NCBI RefSeq assembly: GCF_021354595.1
Contig: NZ_JADWYJ010000003.1
Location: 434,001 to 498,000, forward strand
Length of the DNA: 64,000 bases
Direction of reading: 5' to 3'
Origin: Maribellus sp. CM-23
GTDB lineage: Bacteria; Bacteroidota; Bacteroidia; Bacteroidales; Prolixibacteraceae
Both the position numbers and the translations under genes were made by a program. The notes beneath the pieces are model-generated. The model did no database searches. It saw only the letters and a program-made list of their open reading frames with translations, and was not told the origin of the DNA. Below are positions 9,084 to 18,579 of the stretch, in pieces; the stretch's first letter is position 1, and the number at the start of each line of letters is the position of its first letter.

Positions 9084-11534
9084 TCAAAATTCAGCAATTA
9101 ACGACAGCCATTTGGTGGCTGAAGAATTCCAGACTTCTTTGTAGGTTGCCGTATTAAATTGTGGCCAGTAGGGGGTGTCTTCATTGAATTTCGATTGCAT
9201 GCCAACCGGAATAGCTCCCACTGTTTCGCCCGGCAAAGCAGTATAAAGCTGCGGGTAGTTGCTTCCTTCGCCCCAAATAAGCGATTGCCCAAATGGATTT
9301 TTGCCGACAATCCAGAATAGTTGTTGTTCTGCAATGTCTATTAATTCCGGGTCGTTCAGAAATCGGCCACACAAAGCAGCAGCTTTGCCGGTAGATAAGT
9401 GAACCGCAGCATTTCCTTTAAACGAAAACCATACAGGAAAAGCTCGCAGGTAATGTTGTTCGTCCAGTTTTACGCCGTTTTCGAGTTGCTCTTTGTAATC
9501 TTTTGCAGCTCCTTTCGAAATACCCACCTGTATCTTGTAAAAATTAAGCGAATCTTTTACTTCGTCAATATGGTACACGCCGCTTGGGAGCATTCCGTAC
9601 GGGGCAACATATTGCATGATAGTTTTCAGGTAATTGGCGTAAAGCTCGATCGATTCTTTCCATTTTTTATAATCCGGATGATTGGGTTGCGTTTCGCAAA
9701 GGGTTGTGAGGGCTTGCATATAAACATGATCGCGGGATTGATGGGTGTAATGTACAATCGATTTTTTATTAAGGTCGCGGTAAAAAAATCCACACAGTTT
9801 GTCTTTGTCGTTAATCGGAATGACTCGCTGGCAATCAAGTGTGTATTGAATGGATTTAGCCGCTTCGTTGGCATAATACTTATCTCCGGTTAAGCGATAA
9901 AGCTGGCTGGCGGTGTAGGAAATATTGGCCATGTACTGGCTGTTGGATGCCATTGCAGCATGATCTCCACCACCTCCTCCGCTGAGTTCTTCAAAACCCA
10001 GTTCGTCGAAACGTTTTTTTGCAAACGCGTAATCTTCAATGGCAACTTTCTGCAAGTGTTGTTTTAACATCGGGTCGTCATTAATCGCCATTGCAGCAGC
10101 TGCCTCGATTCCCGAAAACAGGAAATTCTCAAATGCGCGGTCATGCACGCGCACCCTTCGGCGTTTGGTAGAATCGTCTTTGGTATTGATAAAACCGTCG
10201 GTCCATAAATTGGTTCCCCAGGTTTGTGCACGGTAACCATCGCCAAACCGTGTTTTGAGGATAAAATCTATTCCCCATTCGGCTTCTTCCATCAGGCGCA
10301 GGTATAAATCGGTATTGTTTTTTTCTTTCGCAGTTTGAGCCATTTCAATGAGCGCGAGTGCCAATTCTCCCGACTGTAAAACCTGTTGCGACATATCAGC
10401 CGCATCGTGCCAGCCGCCGTTTATGGCAAAGAGTTGGCCATTGTGTGTGCCGTTAAGATCGGTGTGGCATACGCCGTGTTTCCCCGGAACAGGATAGCCA
10501 CAGCGTTCACAAAATACAAAATTCAGCACCCGCCACGCTGAATCTTCCCAAATGTCAGGATTGATGTAAAAAGGCTGACTTTCAGTATTTCCTATCCGGA
10601 TAAAATAGCGACCCGTTTGTTTGAAGTCACTAAAATCGAGGGTCTCAAAGTTTCCGGTTTTCGTTTTTTCCTTTTGAATGTCGCCTTCATAAACAACGCC
10701 TGATGTTTGGTTGTCGACAAGCTGAAAACGTCCGTTGTTGTTGTGTACGGTTGTAATGGCCTTTTTTTTGCTGTCGGGCCGGTAGCCGGTGGTGGAAAAG
10801 ATGATTCTGTTGGGAGCGGGTTGCCAGCCACTTACTACTTCCGGATTTTCAACTGTTTCAAGCGCAACGGCATCAATGTCAAATTTCAGCGAATCGCCCA
10901 TGGTACGTTCTTTCCCAAATACCTCTATCGCAAACGAAAGTTTGGTTACTTTGTCCCGGGGAAGTTCTGTCATTTCAACAAAACATTCGTTCCACTGACC
11001 ATTAATCAGGTTCATTTCATGGTAGCCTTCACGGCCGTATTTGTCGGGAACTTTTACAATGCCATCATTTTCAACATAAAGATTCAGGTAAATACTTCGC
11101 GCACCTTCGCATTCGGGGTAAACATACACCTTAATCCGGTTGTATCTTTCCCAATTGACGCCTCCAACATCAAAACTGGCCAGCGAAGTTCCAAAGCCAA
11201 GCCCCCAGCCTAAAAATTGCGGATAAGTGGTGGGGGCAGCCAGGTGCATGCTGTGTGTGCCGCTGATAAACCGGTCATCGGTAATGGTCATGTTGCCAAT
11301 TCCTTTGCGCGACCAGCCATCCAGGTTCTCCATATCGCAAAGCATATCAGATTGAAGCACTTTTTTGGTCAGGCCAAACGATTCGTATGATTTGCTGTAA
11401 TCCAAAGGCAATGGACGATGAACGTAGCCTGTTTTGATTATGTCTTCTTTTAGTTGTTGGTCAACTTGGGCGTGAACAAAAAAGGAAGGGAACAGGATCA
11501 GAAACACAACGACGGTGGAAATAAGCTTATTCAT
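9084..11534 (-). CDS. glycoside hydrolase family 9 protein (endoglucanase-like)
   Basis: This secreted 816-residue enzyme probably cleaves beta-1,4-glucan-type polysaccharides. After a signal peptide (cleavage near VHAQ) come a predicted carbohydrate-binding-like domain (about 40-215, beginning LCDMENLDGWSRKG), a CelD_N-type Ig-like domain (about 225-330, ending GRYFIRIG) and the GH9 (alpha/alpha)6 domain. GH9 marks include VPGKHGVCH, the catalytic-base region GGWHDAADMSQQ, the C-terminal GKNPFGQSLIWGEG, and the putative acid Glu in YKEVWNSS near the C-terminus. There is no SusCD pair or other CAZyme cluster nearby. The family call is firm, but the exact glucan is unknown. Confidence 0.85.
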   Translation of the reverse strand: MNKLISTVVVFLILFPSFFVHAQVDQQLKEDIIKTGYVHRPLPLDYSKSYESFGLTKKVLQSDMLCDMENLDGWSRKGIGNMTITDDRFISGTHSMHLAAPTTYPQFLGWGLGFGTSLASFDVGGVNWERYNRIKVYVYPECEGARSIYLNLYVENDGIVKVPDKYGREGYHEMNLINGQWNECFVEMTELPRDKVTKLSFAIEVFGKERTMGDSLKFDIDAVALETVENPEVVSGWQPAPNRIIFSTTGYRPDSKKKAITTVHNNNGRFQLVDNQTSGVVYEGDIQKEKTKTGNFETLDFSDFKQTGRYFIRIGNTESQPFYINPDIWEDSAWRVLNFVFCERCGYPVPGKHGVCHTDLNGTHNGQLFAINGGWHDAADMSQQVLQSGELALALIEMAQTAKEKNNTDLYLRLMEEAEWGIDFILKTRFGDGYRAQTWGTNLWTDGFINTKDDSTKRRRVRVHDRAFENFLFSGIEAAAAMAINDDPMLKQHLQKVAIEDYAFAKKRFDELGFEELSGGGGGDHAAMASNSQYMANISYTASQLYRLTGDKYYANEAAKSIQYTLDCQRVIPINDKDKLCGFFYRDLNKKSIVHYTHQSRDHVYMQALTTLCETQPNHPDYKKWKESIELYANYLKTIMQYVAPYGMLPSGVYHIDEVKDSLNFYKIQVGISKGAAKDYKEQLENGVKLDEQHYLRAFPVWFSFKGNAAVHLSTGKAAALCGRFLNDPELIDIAEQQLFWIVGKNPFGQSLIWGEGSNYPQLYTALPGETVGAIPVGMQSKFNEDTPYWPQFNTATYKEVWNSSATKWLSLIAEF

Positions 11535-11784
11535 GGTTTAGATGATTTAATTATGATGAAACTAAATTTACGAATAAGCTGAAGTTTTGTTTATGTTTAA
11601 GATCATCATTTTGAGAAAATTAAGCAGAGTGGTAATGATAACCTTCTGGAGGATATTAATCCGGATTTGAGAAGCTGAACCGAATTTTGGTGGCTTAAAT
11701 TGTAATGAAGATAACCTATGTCGCTGGAGGAAGATTCTGGTTTCTGTTTTGTCCTTAATTTGAGAAGGATAAGTGCAGCCCGGC

Positions 11785-13071
11785 TTACCCGATCAACTTA
11801 CTATATTGCTCCTGAAGTTTATTCCCATATGCTTTCAACGAATAGTTGTTTTGGATGATTGCTTTGTTTTTGGCTGTCACTGAGTCCGCAACTTTTTTAA
11901 ACAGGGTACTGAGGATGGGATTTTGTTCGAACACCTGTTGCTTGGATAATCTTCCGGATTTCAGGTCGGAAATGATCTCCATCTGCATTTTCATGTTCAG
12001 GTCTTTGAAATCTACTTTGATACCCGGAATATTCAGCTTGTAGTACAATGCTGGAAATTCAAAACTATCTTCTTTAAAATCCCGGGTTATGTAGTCGATA
12101 TCGCGGCCAATAACCGGGGTGTCAAGCAGCCAGGGCTCAAGATATACCATTCCGAAACTTTCCCGGTAACTGGTGGTAATGCAAAAATCACTTCCGGCCA
12201 GCAGGATTTCAAAATCCGTTTTCATTCCGGCTTCAAAAGTCACATCGATTTCATGATCGGCACAAAACGTTACCCACTGTTTGTACATTTCAATTTCTAC
12301 CGGGTTTTGCGGAGCTTGTGTTACTGCAAAGCTGGCAATGTGGTCGAATAAAATGGAAAGCAAAATAAGCTCTCCAATATTTTTTCGCTGAATGACTTTT
12401 ACCGGATACGTTACCAGCAGCTTGTTTTCATCCAGTTTCAGTGTTTGGCAGACGGTGCTTTTGGCTTCTGCTTTATCCAGATTCTCAGGTGATGTTTTTA
12501 CATTCACCGGGTTGGGTAGCCAAACGATTCTTTCCTGATCCACTCCATACGAAACCAGACGTTCGAGATCGGCCGAATTGACAACTCCAAACTGGTAATT
12601 AGGCAGTTTGGGATACAGTACTTCATTTACATCCTGCAGAAAAATATTGGTCAGGATTTCCTTTAGAAAAGCAAGATTGGAAGGACGGTCTTCTGCGAAA
12701 TCGTGGGCGTGGTTAAAAACTTTTACACCTTCTTTGGCGAGCAGGTAAACGGCATAGGTTACAATCGGGTTTTTGCCCAGGTTCAGATTATGAAAATGCA
12801 AAACGGTACCGGGTTCAATATGTTCTCTTATTTTTTGATGAACCAAGTGAAGCATTTGTCTGGCTTCGTGATCCGAATATTTTTTCTTTTCGAGATCAAT
12901 CAATTCCTTGATGATGATGAGCTCTGCACCTTTTGAAGTAAACGTTTCAGGATCAGTGCATGCTCCAGTTATTATTTTTACCGTAGTTTTTTGAAGGGCC
13001 TCTGTTTGAGATTCAATGATCCTTGTAATTCTGCCCGGATTAAGTTGGCTGTGTGCAATGACTACCTGCAT
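11785..13071 (-). CDS. glycosyltransferase family 4-like protein
   Basis: This 428-residue protein has no membrane segment and the two-domain GT-B layout. The N-terminal acceptor domain starts VVIAHSQLNPGRITRIIESQ. The C-terminal nucleotide-sugar domain includes KVIQRKNIGELILLS and the E-x7-E-like segment SFGMVYLEPWLLDTPVIG, typical of GT4 enzymes. It likely transfers a sugar from an activated donor to a glycan or small acceptor. It stands alone: the GH9 gene lies downstream after 250 bp and the creatininase gene is divergent. Neither donor nor acceptor can be told from the sequence. Confidence 0.8.
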   Translation of the reverse strand: MQVVIAHSQLNPGRITRIIESQTEALQKTTVKIITGACTDPETFTSKGAELIIIKELIDLEKKKYSDHEARQMLHLVHQKIREHIEPGTVLHFHNLNLGKNPIVTYAVYLLAKEGVKVFNHAHDFAEDRPSNLAFLKEILTNIFLQDVNEVLYPKLPNYQFGVVNSADLERLVSYGVDQERIVWLPNPVNVKTSPENLDKAEAKSTVCQTLKLDENKLLVTYPVKVIQRKNIGELILLSILFDHIASFAVTQAPQNPVEIEMYKQWVTFCADHEIDVTFEAGMKTDFEILLAGSDFCITTSYRESFGMVYLEPWLLDTPVIGRDIDYITRDFKEDSFEFPALYYKLNIPGIKVDFKDLNMKMQMEIISDLKSGRLSKQQVFEQNPILSTLFKKVADSVTAKNKAIIQNNYSLKAYGNKLQEQYSKLIG

Positions 13072-13162
13072 GCTGTTTGTTTGAAGTTAAAATTATGAAT
13101 TCGTAGCTAAAGTTAAAGAAACAATTTATTTTTAATCTGGATTTAACTAAAACCTACTTTCA

Positions 13163-14038
13163 ATGAAAAAGCTAATCCTAATTGCGTTTGTATTTTCATC
13201 ATTTTTTGTTTCGGCGCAAGAACTTCCTTTCAGACTGGAAGAATTAACCGCGCCGGATTTCATAAAGGCAGTGGAAAAAAGCTCCAGAACGTGTGTCATT
13301 CCGATAGGCGTGATGGAAAAGCACGGACCGCATTTGCCATTGGGAACCGATCTTTTTTTGTCGCGCGAATACGCTCTTCGGGCGGCTGAAAAAGAATACG
13401 CCGTCGTTTTTCCCTGGTATTATTTCAGCCAGATAAACGAAGCGCGCCATCAGCCGGGAACTATTTCGTATTCTCCCGAATTGATTTGGCTTATGCTTCA
13501 GGAAACGCTGGACGAGTTAAATCGCAATGGTTTTGAGAAGATCATCATCGTAAACGGACATGGTGGAAACAATGCTTTTCTGAACTTTTTTGGAATGGCT
13601 CAACTATCTGAACCACGCAATTATTCACTTTACTGGTTTCGCCCCGAGCCGAATCGTGAAGTTGAAAAGAAGGCGGCAGATTTAACGCAGCATGATCCTT
13701 TTGATGCGCATGCCGGAAATGGCGAAACCTCGGAAATGGCGGCCGCACAACCTCAGCTCGCTTATGTCGACAGGGCAGGGCAGCAGTCGGGTGCGAATCT
13801 CGAGCGGATGAAAAACCTCCAATATGTTTACACCGGAATTTGGTGGTATGCCAGCTATCCGAACCATTACGGCGGCGATGGTTCAAAAGCCAATGCCGAG
13901 GCTGGCGAATTACTGATTGATGAAACCGTAAAACAGCTGGTAGAAATGATTCAGCTTGTAAAGGCCGATACAGTGGTTCCCGCTTTACAACAGGAATTTT
14001 TCAGGAAAGCAGAGCATCCATTGGATACAAAACAGTAA
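13163..14038 (+). CDS. creatininase family amidohydrolase, exported
   Basis: This 291-residue protein has a signal peptide ending near SFFVSAQ. The creatininase fold is recognised from PIGVMEKHGPHLPLGTDLFL (metal ligands Glu, His and Asp), IIIVNGHGGNNAF (His) and DAHAGNGETSEMAAAQP (Glu and His). The family comprises metal-dependent amidases acting on cyclic amides, such as creatininase or the MftE peptidase. Periplasmic versions are common in Bacteroidota but poorly characterised. It is transcribed alone and divergent from the GT4 gene, so the substrate is unknown. Confidence 0.88.
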   Translation: MKKLILIAFVFSSFFVSAQELPFRLEELTAPDFIKAVEKSSRTCVIPIGVMEKHGPHLPLGTDLFLSREYALRAAEKEYAVVFPWYYFSQINEARHQPGTISYSPELIWLMLQETLDELNRNGFEKIIIVNGHGGNNAFLNFFGMAQLSEPRNYSLYWFRPEPNREVEKKAADLTQHDPFDAHAGNGETSEMAAAQPQLAYVDRAGQQSGANLERMKNLQYVYTGIWWYASYPNHYGGDGSKANAEAGELLIDETVKQLVEMIQLVKADTVVPALQQEFFRKAEHPLDTKQ

Positions 14039-14350
14039 TTCGAGCAGCAAGCTCCTGCAATGAGTAAGGGGCAGTTGCTTTGGGGCTGTGGTTATTCGGT
14101 GGAAATTAAGACCGGAATTGTTTTATTGATCTTATTGGGTTTGACTTGGGAATTTAACGAGAGAAGAAAGCCCGCAATAAATAAGAAGATTTATCATTGC
14201 GATTACTGTCTGAATTTGAGAGGGAAACGATAATTGAATATAGTAAAAGATTAATCTTTTACTTGAGTTTTCCAGATCTATAAATTCAAATAGAAGCTGA
14301 TAAAGGAAAGGACTTTTTTATAGTTTTGCGCAGTTTTTTTTCGATAAATT
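14039..14350. other. intergenic region with one doubtful small ORF
   Basis: This 312-bp gap has no clear hairpin terminator. On the plus strand, 14060-14233 is open for 57 codons from ATG. The predicted peptide has a hydrophobic segment (IVLLILLGLTW) and then a basic tail with Cys-Asp-Tyr-Cys. No recognisable ribosome site precedes it and I know no family for it, so I do not call it a gene. Confidence 0.4.
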
Positions 14351-14719
14351 ATGAAAGCACTTTTGACCGTTGGATTACTGGTCCTTTCCAATACATTTAT
14401 GACGTTTGCCTGGTACGGGCATTTGAAATTTGCTGAAATGAAATGGTTCAACAAATTGGGGATTGTATCCATCGTTTTGATCAGCTGGGGCATTGCGCTT
14501 TTCGAATACTTCTTCCAGGTGCCGGCCAACCGCATTGGTTTTAAAGATCACGGCGGTCCGTTTTCACTCATCGAGCTAAAAGTATTGCAGGAGGTGATAA
14601 CACTGGTGGTGTTTTCCATTTTTACGTTGCTGCTTTTCCGTACCGAAACATTTCGCTGGAACCATCTAATTGGGTTTGTGTTTTTGATATTGGCCGTTTA
14701 TTTCATTTTTAAGAAATAG
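14351..14719 (+). CDS. DUF486 (DMT-like) family membrane protein
   Basis: This 122-residue integral membrane protein has four hydrophobic helices, near residues 5-20, 38-53, 75-95 and 103-120. The sequence matches the DUF486 family: WYGHLKF, IALFEYFFQVPANRIGF and LKVLQEVITLVVF are all characteristic. The family is thought to relate to small DMT-type transporters, but no substrate is known. It precedes rimO by about 160 bp on the same strand. Confidence 0.9.
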   Translation: MKALLTVGLLVLSNTFMTFAWYGHLKFAEMKWFNKLGIVSIVLISWGIALFEYFFQVPANRIGFKDHGGPFSLIELKVLQEVITLVVFSIFTLLLFRTETFRWNHLIGFVFLILAVYFIFKK

Positions 14720-14877
14720 GCAATGTAATTGTAAAACGTTTTACCAGTGATGGTCGTGTAACGTTCAGGAAAGGTTCTTTAACTGTGTTTCAATATTCCT
14801 GGCACTTTGCACTTACTACTCATAACTATTTTAATTCGGACAAAAAAATCGTTTACTTTGCAGCAAATTTTTGGACA

Positions 14878-16176
14878 ATGAGCAAGAAAAGGGTAAATGT
14901 GGTTACGATGGGGTGTTCGAAAAACCTGGTAGATTCCGAGGTTTTGTTGAACCAGCTGGAGAAGGGAAAGTTTGAAGTGGTGCACGATTCCAACGAAACC
15001 GGTTTTGACGCGGTTTTTATTAACACCTGTGGTTTTATCCAGGATGCGAAGGAAGAATCTATTAATATGATTTTGGATTATGCCGAAGCCAAGAAACGGG
15101 GAGAGATCAGCAAATTGTATGTAATGGGTTGTCTCTCTGAGCGGTATCAGCACGATTTGGAGGAAGAACTTCCGGAAGTGGACCGGTACTTTGGCAAGTT
15201 CGATATGAAAGCCATGGTGGAAGAACTGAAAGTGGCCTACCATCCTGAATACATTTACGAACGTAAACTTACAACGCCTTCGCATTTTGCGTACCTGAAG
15301 ATTTCGGAAGGTTGCAACCGCTCGTGCTCGTTTTGTGCCATTCCTAAAATGACCGGGCGTCATAAATCACGTACGATCGAAAGCCTTGTAATGGAAGCCA
15401 AATACCTTGCTAAACGTGGTGTTAAGGAGGTGTTACTGATTGCCCAGGACCTTTCATACTACGGAATTGATATTTATGGTAAAAACAGGTTAGCTGAATT
15501 GATTGAAGAAATTTCGAAAGTGGATGGCATTGAATGGATTCGCTTGCATTATTTGTATCCAACCAAATTCCCTATGGATATTTTACCGGTGATGCGCGAA
15601 AATCCGAAAGTCTGCAAATATCTTGATATGCCTTTGCAACACATTGCCAACCCGATTCTGAAAAATATGCTTCGGCATGTTTCGCGGGAGGAAACCGAAG
15701 CTTTGCTGGCTAAAATCAGGAAAGAAGTACCGGATGTGGTGATTCGTACCACGATGTTGGTTGGTTTTCCGGGAGAAACGGAAGATGATTTCGAGGAACT
15801 GAAGGAATTTATTGAAGAGCAGAAGTTCGGACGTTTAGGTGTTTTTGCTTATTCAAAAGAAGACGGTACTTACGCTGCAGAAAAATACAAAGACTCACTG
15901 GATGAGGAAACCAAACAAGAGCGTGCCGACGAGATCATGGAGATTCAGCAATACATTTCGGCGGAATTGAACCGTGAACGCGTTGGAAAAGAGTTCAAAG
16001 TGATTGTGGACCGCGAAGAAGGAGAGTTCTTTATTGGCAGAACAGAGTACGATTCACCCGAAGTGGATGGAGAAGTACTGATAACATCTGACCGGAAACT
16101 GAGTAAAGGAGAGTTTGTACAGGTGCGAGCCACAGGAGCGGAAGATTATGACTTGTACGCGGAGTTGATTCAGTGA
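14878..16176 (+). CDS. rimO: ribosomal protein S12 methylthiotransferase RimO
   Basis: RimO is a radical-SAM enzyme that adds a methylthio group to an aspartate of ribosomal protein S12. I start it at the ATG at 14878 (MSKKRVNVVTMGC); a longer frame from 14785 has no family homology upstream. The 432 residues contain the UPF0004 domain with three cluster cysteines (C13, C51, C85), the radical-SAM motif CNRSCSFC (C146, C150, C153) and a C-terminal TRAM domain. MGCSKNLVDSE and RTTMLVGFPGETE distinguish RimO from MiaB reasonably well. A hairpin terminator follows. Confidence 0.95.
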   Translation: MSKKRVNVVTMGCSKNLVDSEVLLNQLEKGKFEVVHDSNETGFDAVFINTCGFIQDAKEESINMILDYAEAKKRGEISKLYVMGCLSERYQHDLEEELPEVDRYFGKFDMKAMVEELKVAYHPEYIYERKLTTPSHFAYLKISEGCNRSCSFCAIPKMTGRHKSRTIESLVMEAKYLAKRGVKEVLLIAQDLSYYGIDIYGKNRLAELIEEISKVDGIEWIRLHYLYPTKFPMDILPVMRENPKVCKYLDMPLQHIANPILKNMLRHVSREETEALLAKIRKEVPDVVIRTTMLVGFPGETEDDFEELKEFIEEQKFGRLGVFAYSKEDGTYAAEKYKDSLDEETKQERADEIMEIQQYISAELNRERVGKEFKVIVDREEGEFFIGRTEYDSPEVDGEVLITSDRKLSKGEFVQVRATGAEDYDLYAELIQ

Positions 16177-16217
16177 ATTAATTTCCGGCAATTGAGCACT
16201 TAGCGCCGCTAAAAATG

Positions 16218-16270
16218 TCGCAAAGACCGTAAGCTTGATGTAAGTCGCCTGCGATCTTTGCGATTTTTTA
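16218..16270 (+). terminator. terminator after rimO
   Basis: The 9-bp repeat tcgcaaaga/tctttgcga (16218-16226 and 16255-16263) closes a 28-nt loop and is followed by a run of T. The long loop makes this weaker than the others. Confidence 0.6.
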
Positions 16271-16324
16271 TTGTTTACAGACTTCTAAGAACTTCTCTTC
16301 GTCGTTAGTTGGCCGGAGCAGTCT

Positions 16325-16996
16325 TTAGAAGAAAAATCCCAGGCTAAGCGCAGCCATTTTGTTGTTCAGATCCGTTTCGTTTTTGTAAACATTCAGAAAG
16401 CCCATGTCGTAATTGAGGCCTAGCTGTAACGAATTATTGGTGAATACCGGGAATTCAAAGCCAATTTCGAGTGAAAGCCCCAGGTCGAAGTCTTTGGTGT
16501 TGTCTTTCAGGTCAAAGTCAGTTCCATCTTTCTCTCCGTCAGCATCGAGCAGGTAGCTTACATAAGGACCGGCAGCAAAATAAATACGCTGCCCGTTTTT
16601 GAAGCCTGCTTTTTCGCCGGCCGAAAATTCGGCTCGCACCGGTAAATGCAGGTAATGCAGTTTTTCTGTCAGATCCAGGTTTGCTTCATCTATCTTACGC
16701 CCCTTTTGTGCGTACTCCAGCCCCGATTGTATGGCAAATCCATCACTTAACCGATACTTGGTATTAAATCCGAAGTTGTAGCTCAGCATAATGTTATTGT
16801 TGTCGGCCAGCTGAAGTAATTCAGACTGGCAGGTACCGCCAATCCCGGCTTTGATTCCATACTGAAATTGAGCGAGGCTGGTGTTGATGTTAACCAGGCT
16901 TAATGCGATGACCAGACCCAAAATTACCGGGTACTTTTTACCATTACGTGATTTGTTGGTAAGGGAGATGATCTGTTTTTCTGTTTTTCTTTTCAT
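16325..16996 (-). CDS. outer-membrane beta-barrel protein (porin-like)
   Basis: I start this at the ATG at 16994-16996 (MKRKTEKQ). That gives a 223-residue precursor with a long basic n-region and a signal helix (YPVILGLVIALSLVNINTSLAQ); the 30 extra upstream codons are not protein-like. The mature part alternates polar and hydrophobic residues and has typical strands such as FQYGIKAGIG and FAIQSGLEYAQKGR, ending in aromatic LGFFF, the usual C-terminal signature of outer-membrane barrels. It resembles the PorT/OMP_b-brl families of Bacteroidota. It lies just downstream of a TetR gene on the same strand, which may control it. Its function is unknown. Confidence 0.8.
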   Translation of the reverse strand: MKRKTEKQIISLTNKSRNGKKYPVILGLVIALSLVNINTSLAQFQYGIKAGIGGTCQSELLQLADNNNIMLSYNFGFNTKYRLSDGFAIQSGLEYAQKGRKIDEANLDLTEKLHYLHLPVRAEFSAGEKAGFKNGQRIYFAAGPYVSYLLDADGEKDGTDFDLKDNTKDFDLGLSLEIGFEFPVFTNNSLQLGLNYDMGFLNVYKNETDLNNKMAALSLGFFF

Positions 16997-17076
16997 GATA
17001 ATTGTTTTAATGTTTCTGAAATATTTGTTTGTTTCGACTATATATCTAAAATATTCGAACAGTAGGCCAAAAAAAA

Positions 17077-17655
17077 TTAGGTGCAAATACCGTAGAACAG
17101 CATGTTGACGACATCGTTGATCTTTTGGTCAAACTCGGTCTCTGTTTCGGCATTTTTTAGTAAGGGCATTTCGAAGCCGATCATGGCAGTTAATACCGCA
17201 TTGCTCATAAATTGAACATCTACCGGTTTAAACTCCTTCTGCTCTATTCCGGAACGAAGGATATTTCCCAGCGTTTCCAGTTCCCATTCCCGGTGCCGAT
17301 CTCTGATTTTTTCGATAAAAGAGAAAGTATTCAGAAAGTTGTCTGTCAGGGCTTTGTACAGATTTCCGCGCTGTACGAACCGCCGCATTCTGATCAGTAT
17401 GTATTTTCTCAACTTTTCAACTGAATGATCCGTCTTATTTAGCGCCTCGTAAATTTCCCGTTTCAAATGTTCGGCTTCGTGCCCCACAACCGCCTCAAAC
17501 ACCTCTTCTTTGTTTTTGAAATAATAATAAAGCGAACTTTTCCCTTTTCCTGCGGCATAGGCGATATCGTCCATGGTTGTTTTCTTAAAACCATATTTGT
17601 CGAAGGTCAAAGCTGCTGCCTCAATTATTTGTCGTTTTGATCTGTTGTTTGTCAT
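17077..17655 (-). CDS. TetR/AcrR family transcriptional regulator
   Basis: This 192-residue regulator has an N-terminal helix-turn-helix at about 8-55: AALTFDKYGFKKTTMDDIAY, then AGKGKSSLYYYFKNKEEVF, which is the classic TetR recognition helix. The C-terminal helical domain would bind a ligand, but nothing indicates which. The barrel-protein gene starts about 80 bp downstream on the same strand, so both may share a transcript and be autoregulated. The ATG follows directly from the HTH start. Confidence 0.93.
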   Translation of the reverse strand: MTNNRSKRQIIEAAALTFDKYGFKKTTMDDIAYAAGKGKSSLYYYFKNKEEVFEAVVGHEAEHLKREIYEALNKTDHSVEKLRKYILIRMRRFVQRGNLYKALTDNFLNTFSFIEKIRDRHREWELETLGNILRSGIEQKEFKPVDVQFMSNAVLTAMIGFEMPLLKNAETETEFDQKINDVVNMLFYGICT

Positions 17656-18099
17656 TTTCGACGATTTTGGTTTAAAAGTACAAATTATTTGTTTTGGCTC
17701 TTCTTATTGCAGATGGATAAGTCGTAAAAGAAAATGAATTAACGTTAAGTTCAGGTTGCTCTGACGGTAGCTTTTGTATGTAACTTTGGTTGGCAAGTTT
17801 TTAGAACAAAGCATTTTGTCTAAGAATCTATTATACATTCAAAAAAATAAGATGAGTGGGAGAGCGGCATTGCGGAGATGTGTTGGGCTTCGATCTGTAT
17901 TTTCTTATTTAATTTTTCATCCCGATTAAACCTTCTTAAACGGTCTTCGTCAAAGCACTCAGTAATAACGATTACAGTTGGTCTTTAAACGATAATCAAG
18001 AGTTAAGCATGAGAGCTAATATTACCGGACTAAGTAGTTAAAAGCTCTTGTAAATTCTGCCGGTTATTCGGAATTTATAAAACAAACAATTTTGATCAC
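17656..18099. other. intergenic region between the divergent tetR and spy-like genes
   Basis: This gap is 444 bp. A TAnnTTTG-type box (TAACTTTG, 17781-17788) with a TTG 22 bp upstream could be a plus-strand promoter, but it is about 310 bp from the next gene. I see no ORF, hairpin terminator or repeat that I could support. Confidence 0.35.
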
Positions 18100-18492
18100 A
18101 TGAAGAAATTAGGTTTACTATTGCTGTCGGTAATTGTATTTGCCGCGGTAACCATGGCCCAGGACAGAGGACCAAGAAATTTCGATCCGAAAGAAATGGC
18201 CAAACGTCAAACAGAAGAATTGACAAAAGCGCTGGATCTGAACAAGGATCAGGCCGCAAAAGTATTGGAGCTAAATACCAAAGTAGGTGAAAAAATGTCG
18301 TCGATGCGCGAGGAGATGAGAGATGGCGGTGGTGACCGCGAAGCCATGCGCGAAAAAATGACAAAAATACGTGAAGAGCAGAAAGTTGAAATGAAGAAAA
18401 TTCTGACCGAAGCTCAGTACAAAAAATACGAAAAATACTTAGAGGAACGTCGCGCCCAAAGAGGCCAAGGCAGGCCCGGCGGACAACGTTAA
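18100..18492 (+). CDS. DUF4890/Spy-like periplasmic protein
   Basis: This 130-residue exported protein has a signal peptide (cleavage near VTMAQ). The mature part is highly charged and all-helical: EELTKALDLNKDQAAKVLEL, then MREEMRDGGGDREAMREKM, ending in a Gly/Arg-rich tail. This pattern matches DUF4890, which resembles the Spy/CpxP periplasmic chaperones. A role in envelope stress is plausible but inferred. It is a single-gene unit with its own terminator. Confidence 0.82.
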   Translation: MKKLGLLLLSVIVFAAVTMAQDRGPRNFDPKEMAKRQTEELTKALDLNKDQAAKVLELNTKVGEKMSSMREEMRDGGGDREAMREKMTKIREEQKVEMKKILTEAQYKKYEKYLEERRAQRGQGRPGGQR

Positions 18493-18525
18493 CGTTTCAT
18501 ACGGTTTAGTTTAATTAGGTAGAAA

Positions 18526-18558
18526 AGGGCCTGCAGATGTTGCAGGCCCTTCTTATTT
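18526..18558. terminator. terminator between the spy-like gene and ribH
   Basis: A 10-bp perfect stem (agggcctgca/tgcaggccct) with a 5-nt loop, followed by a T-rich stretch. It lies between convergent genes and may serve both. Confidence 0.85.
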
Positions 18559-18579
18559 GTATTCTTGCGAAGTTTCTTT

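Noticed and set aside
14060..14233. 57-codon membrane peptide gene
   Set aside because: No ribosome site, family or neighbour supports it; it is mentioned only in the intergenic entry.
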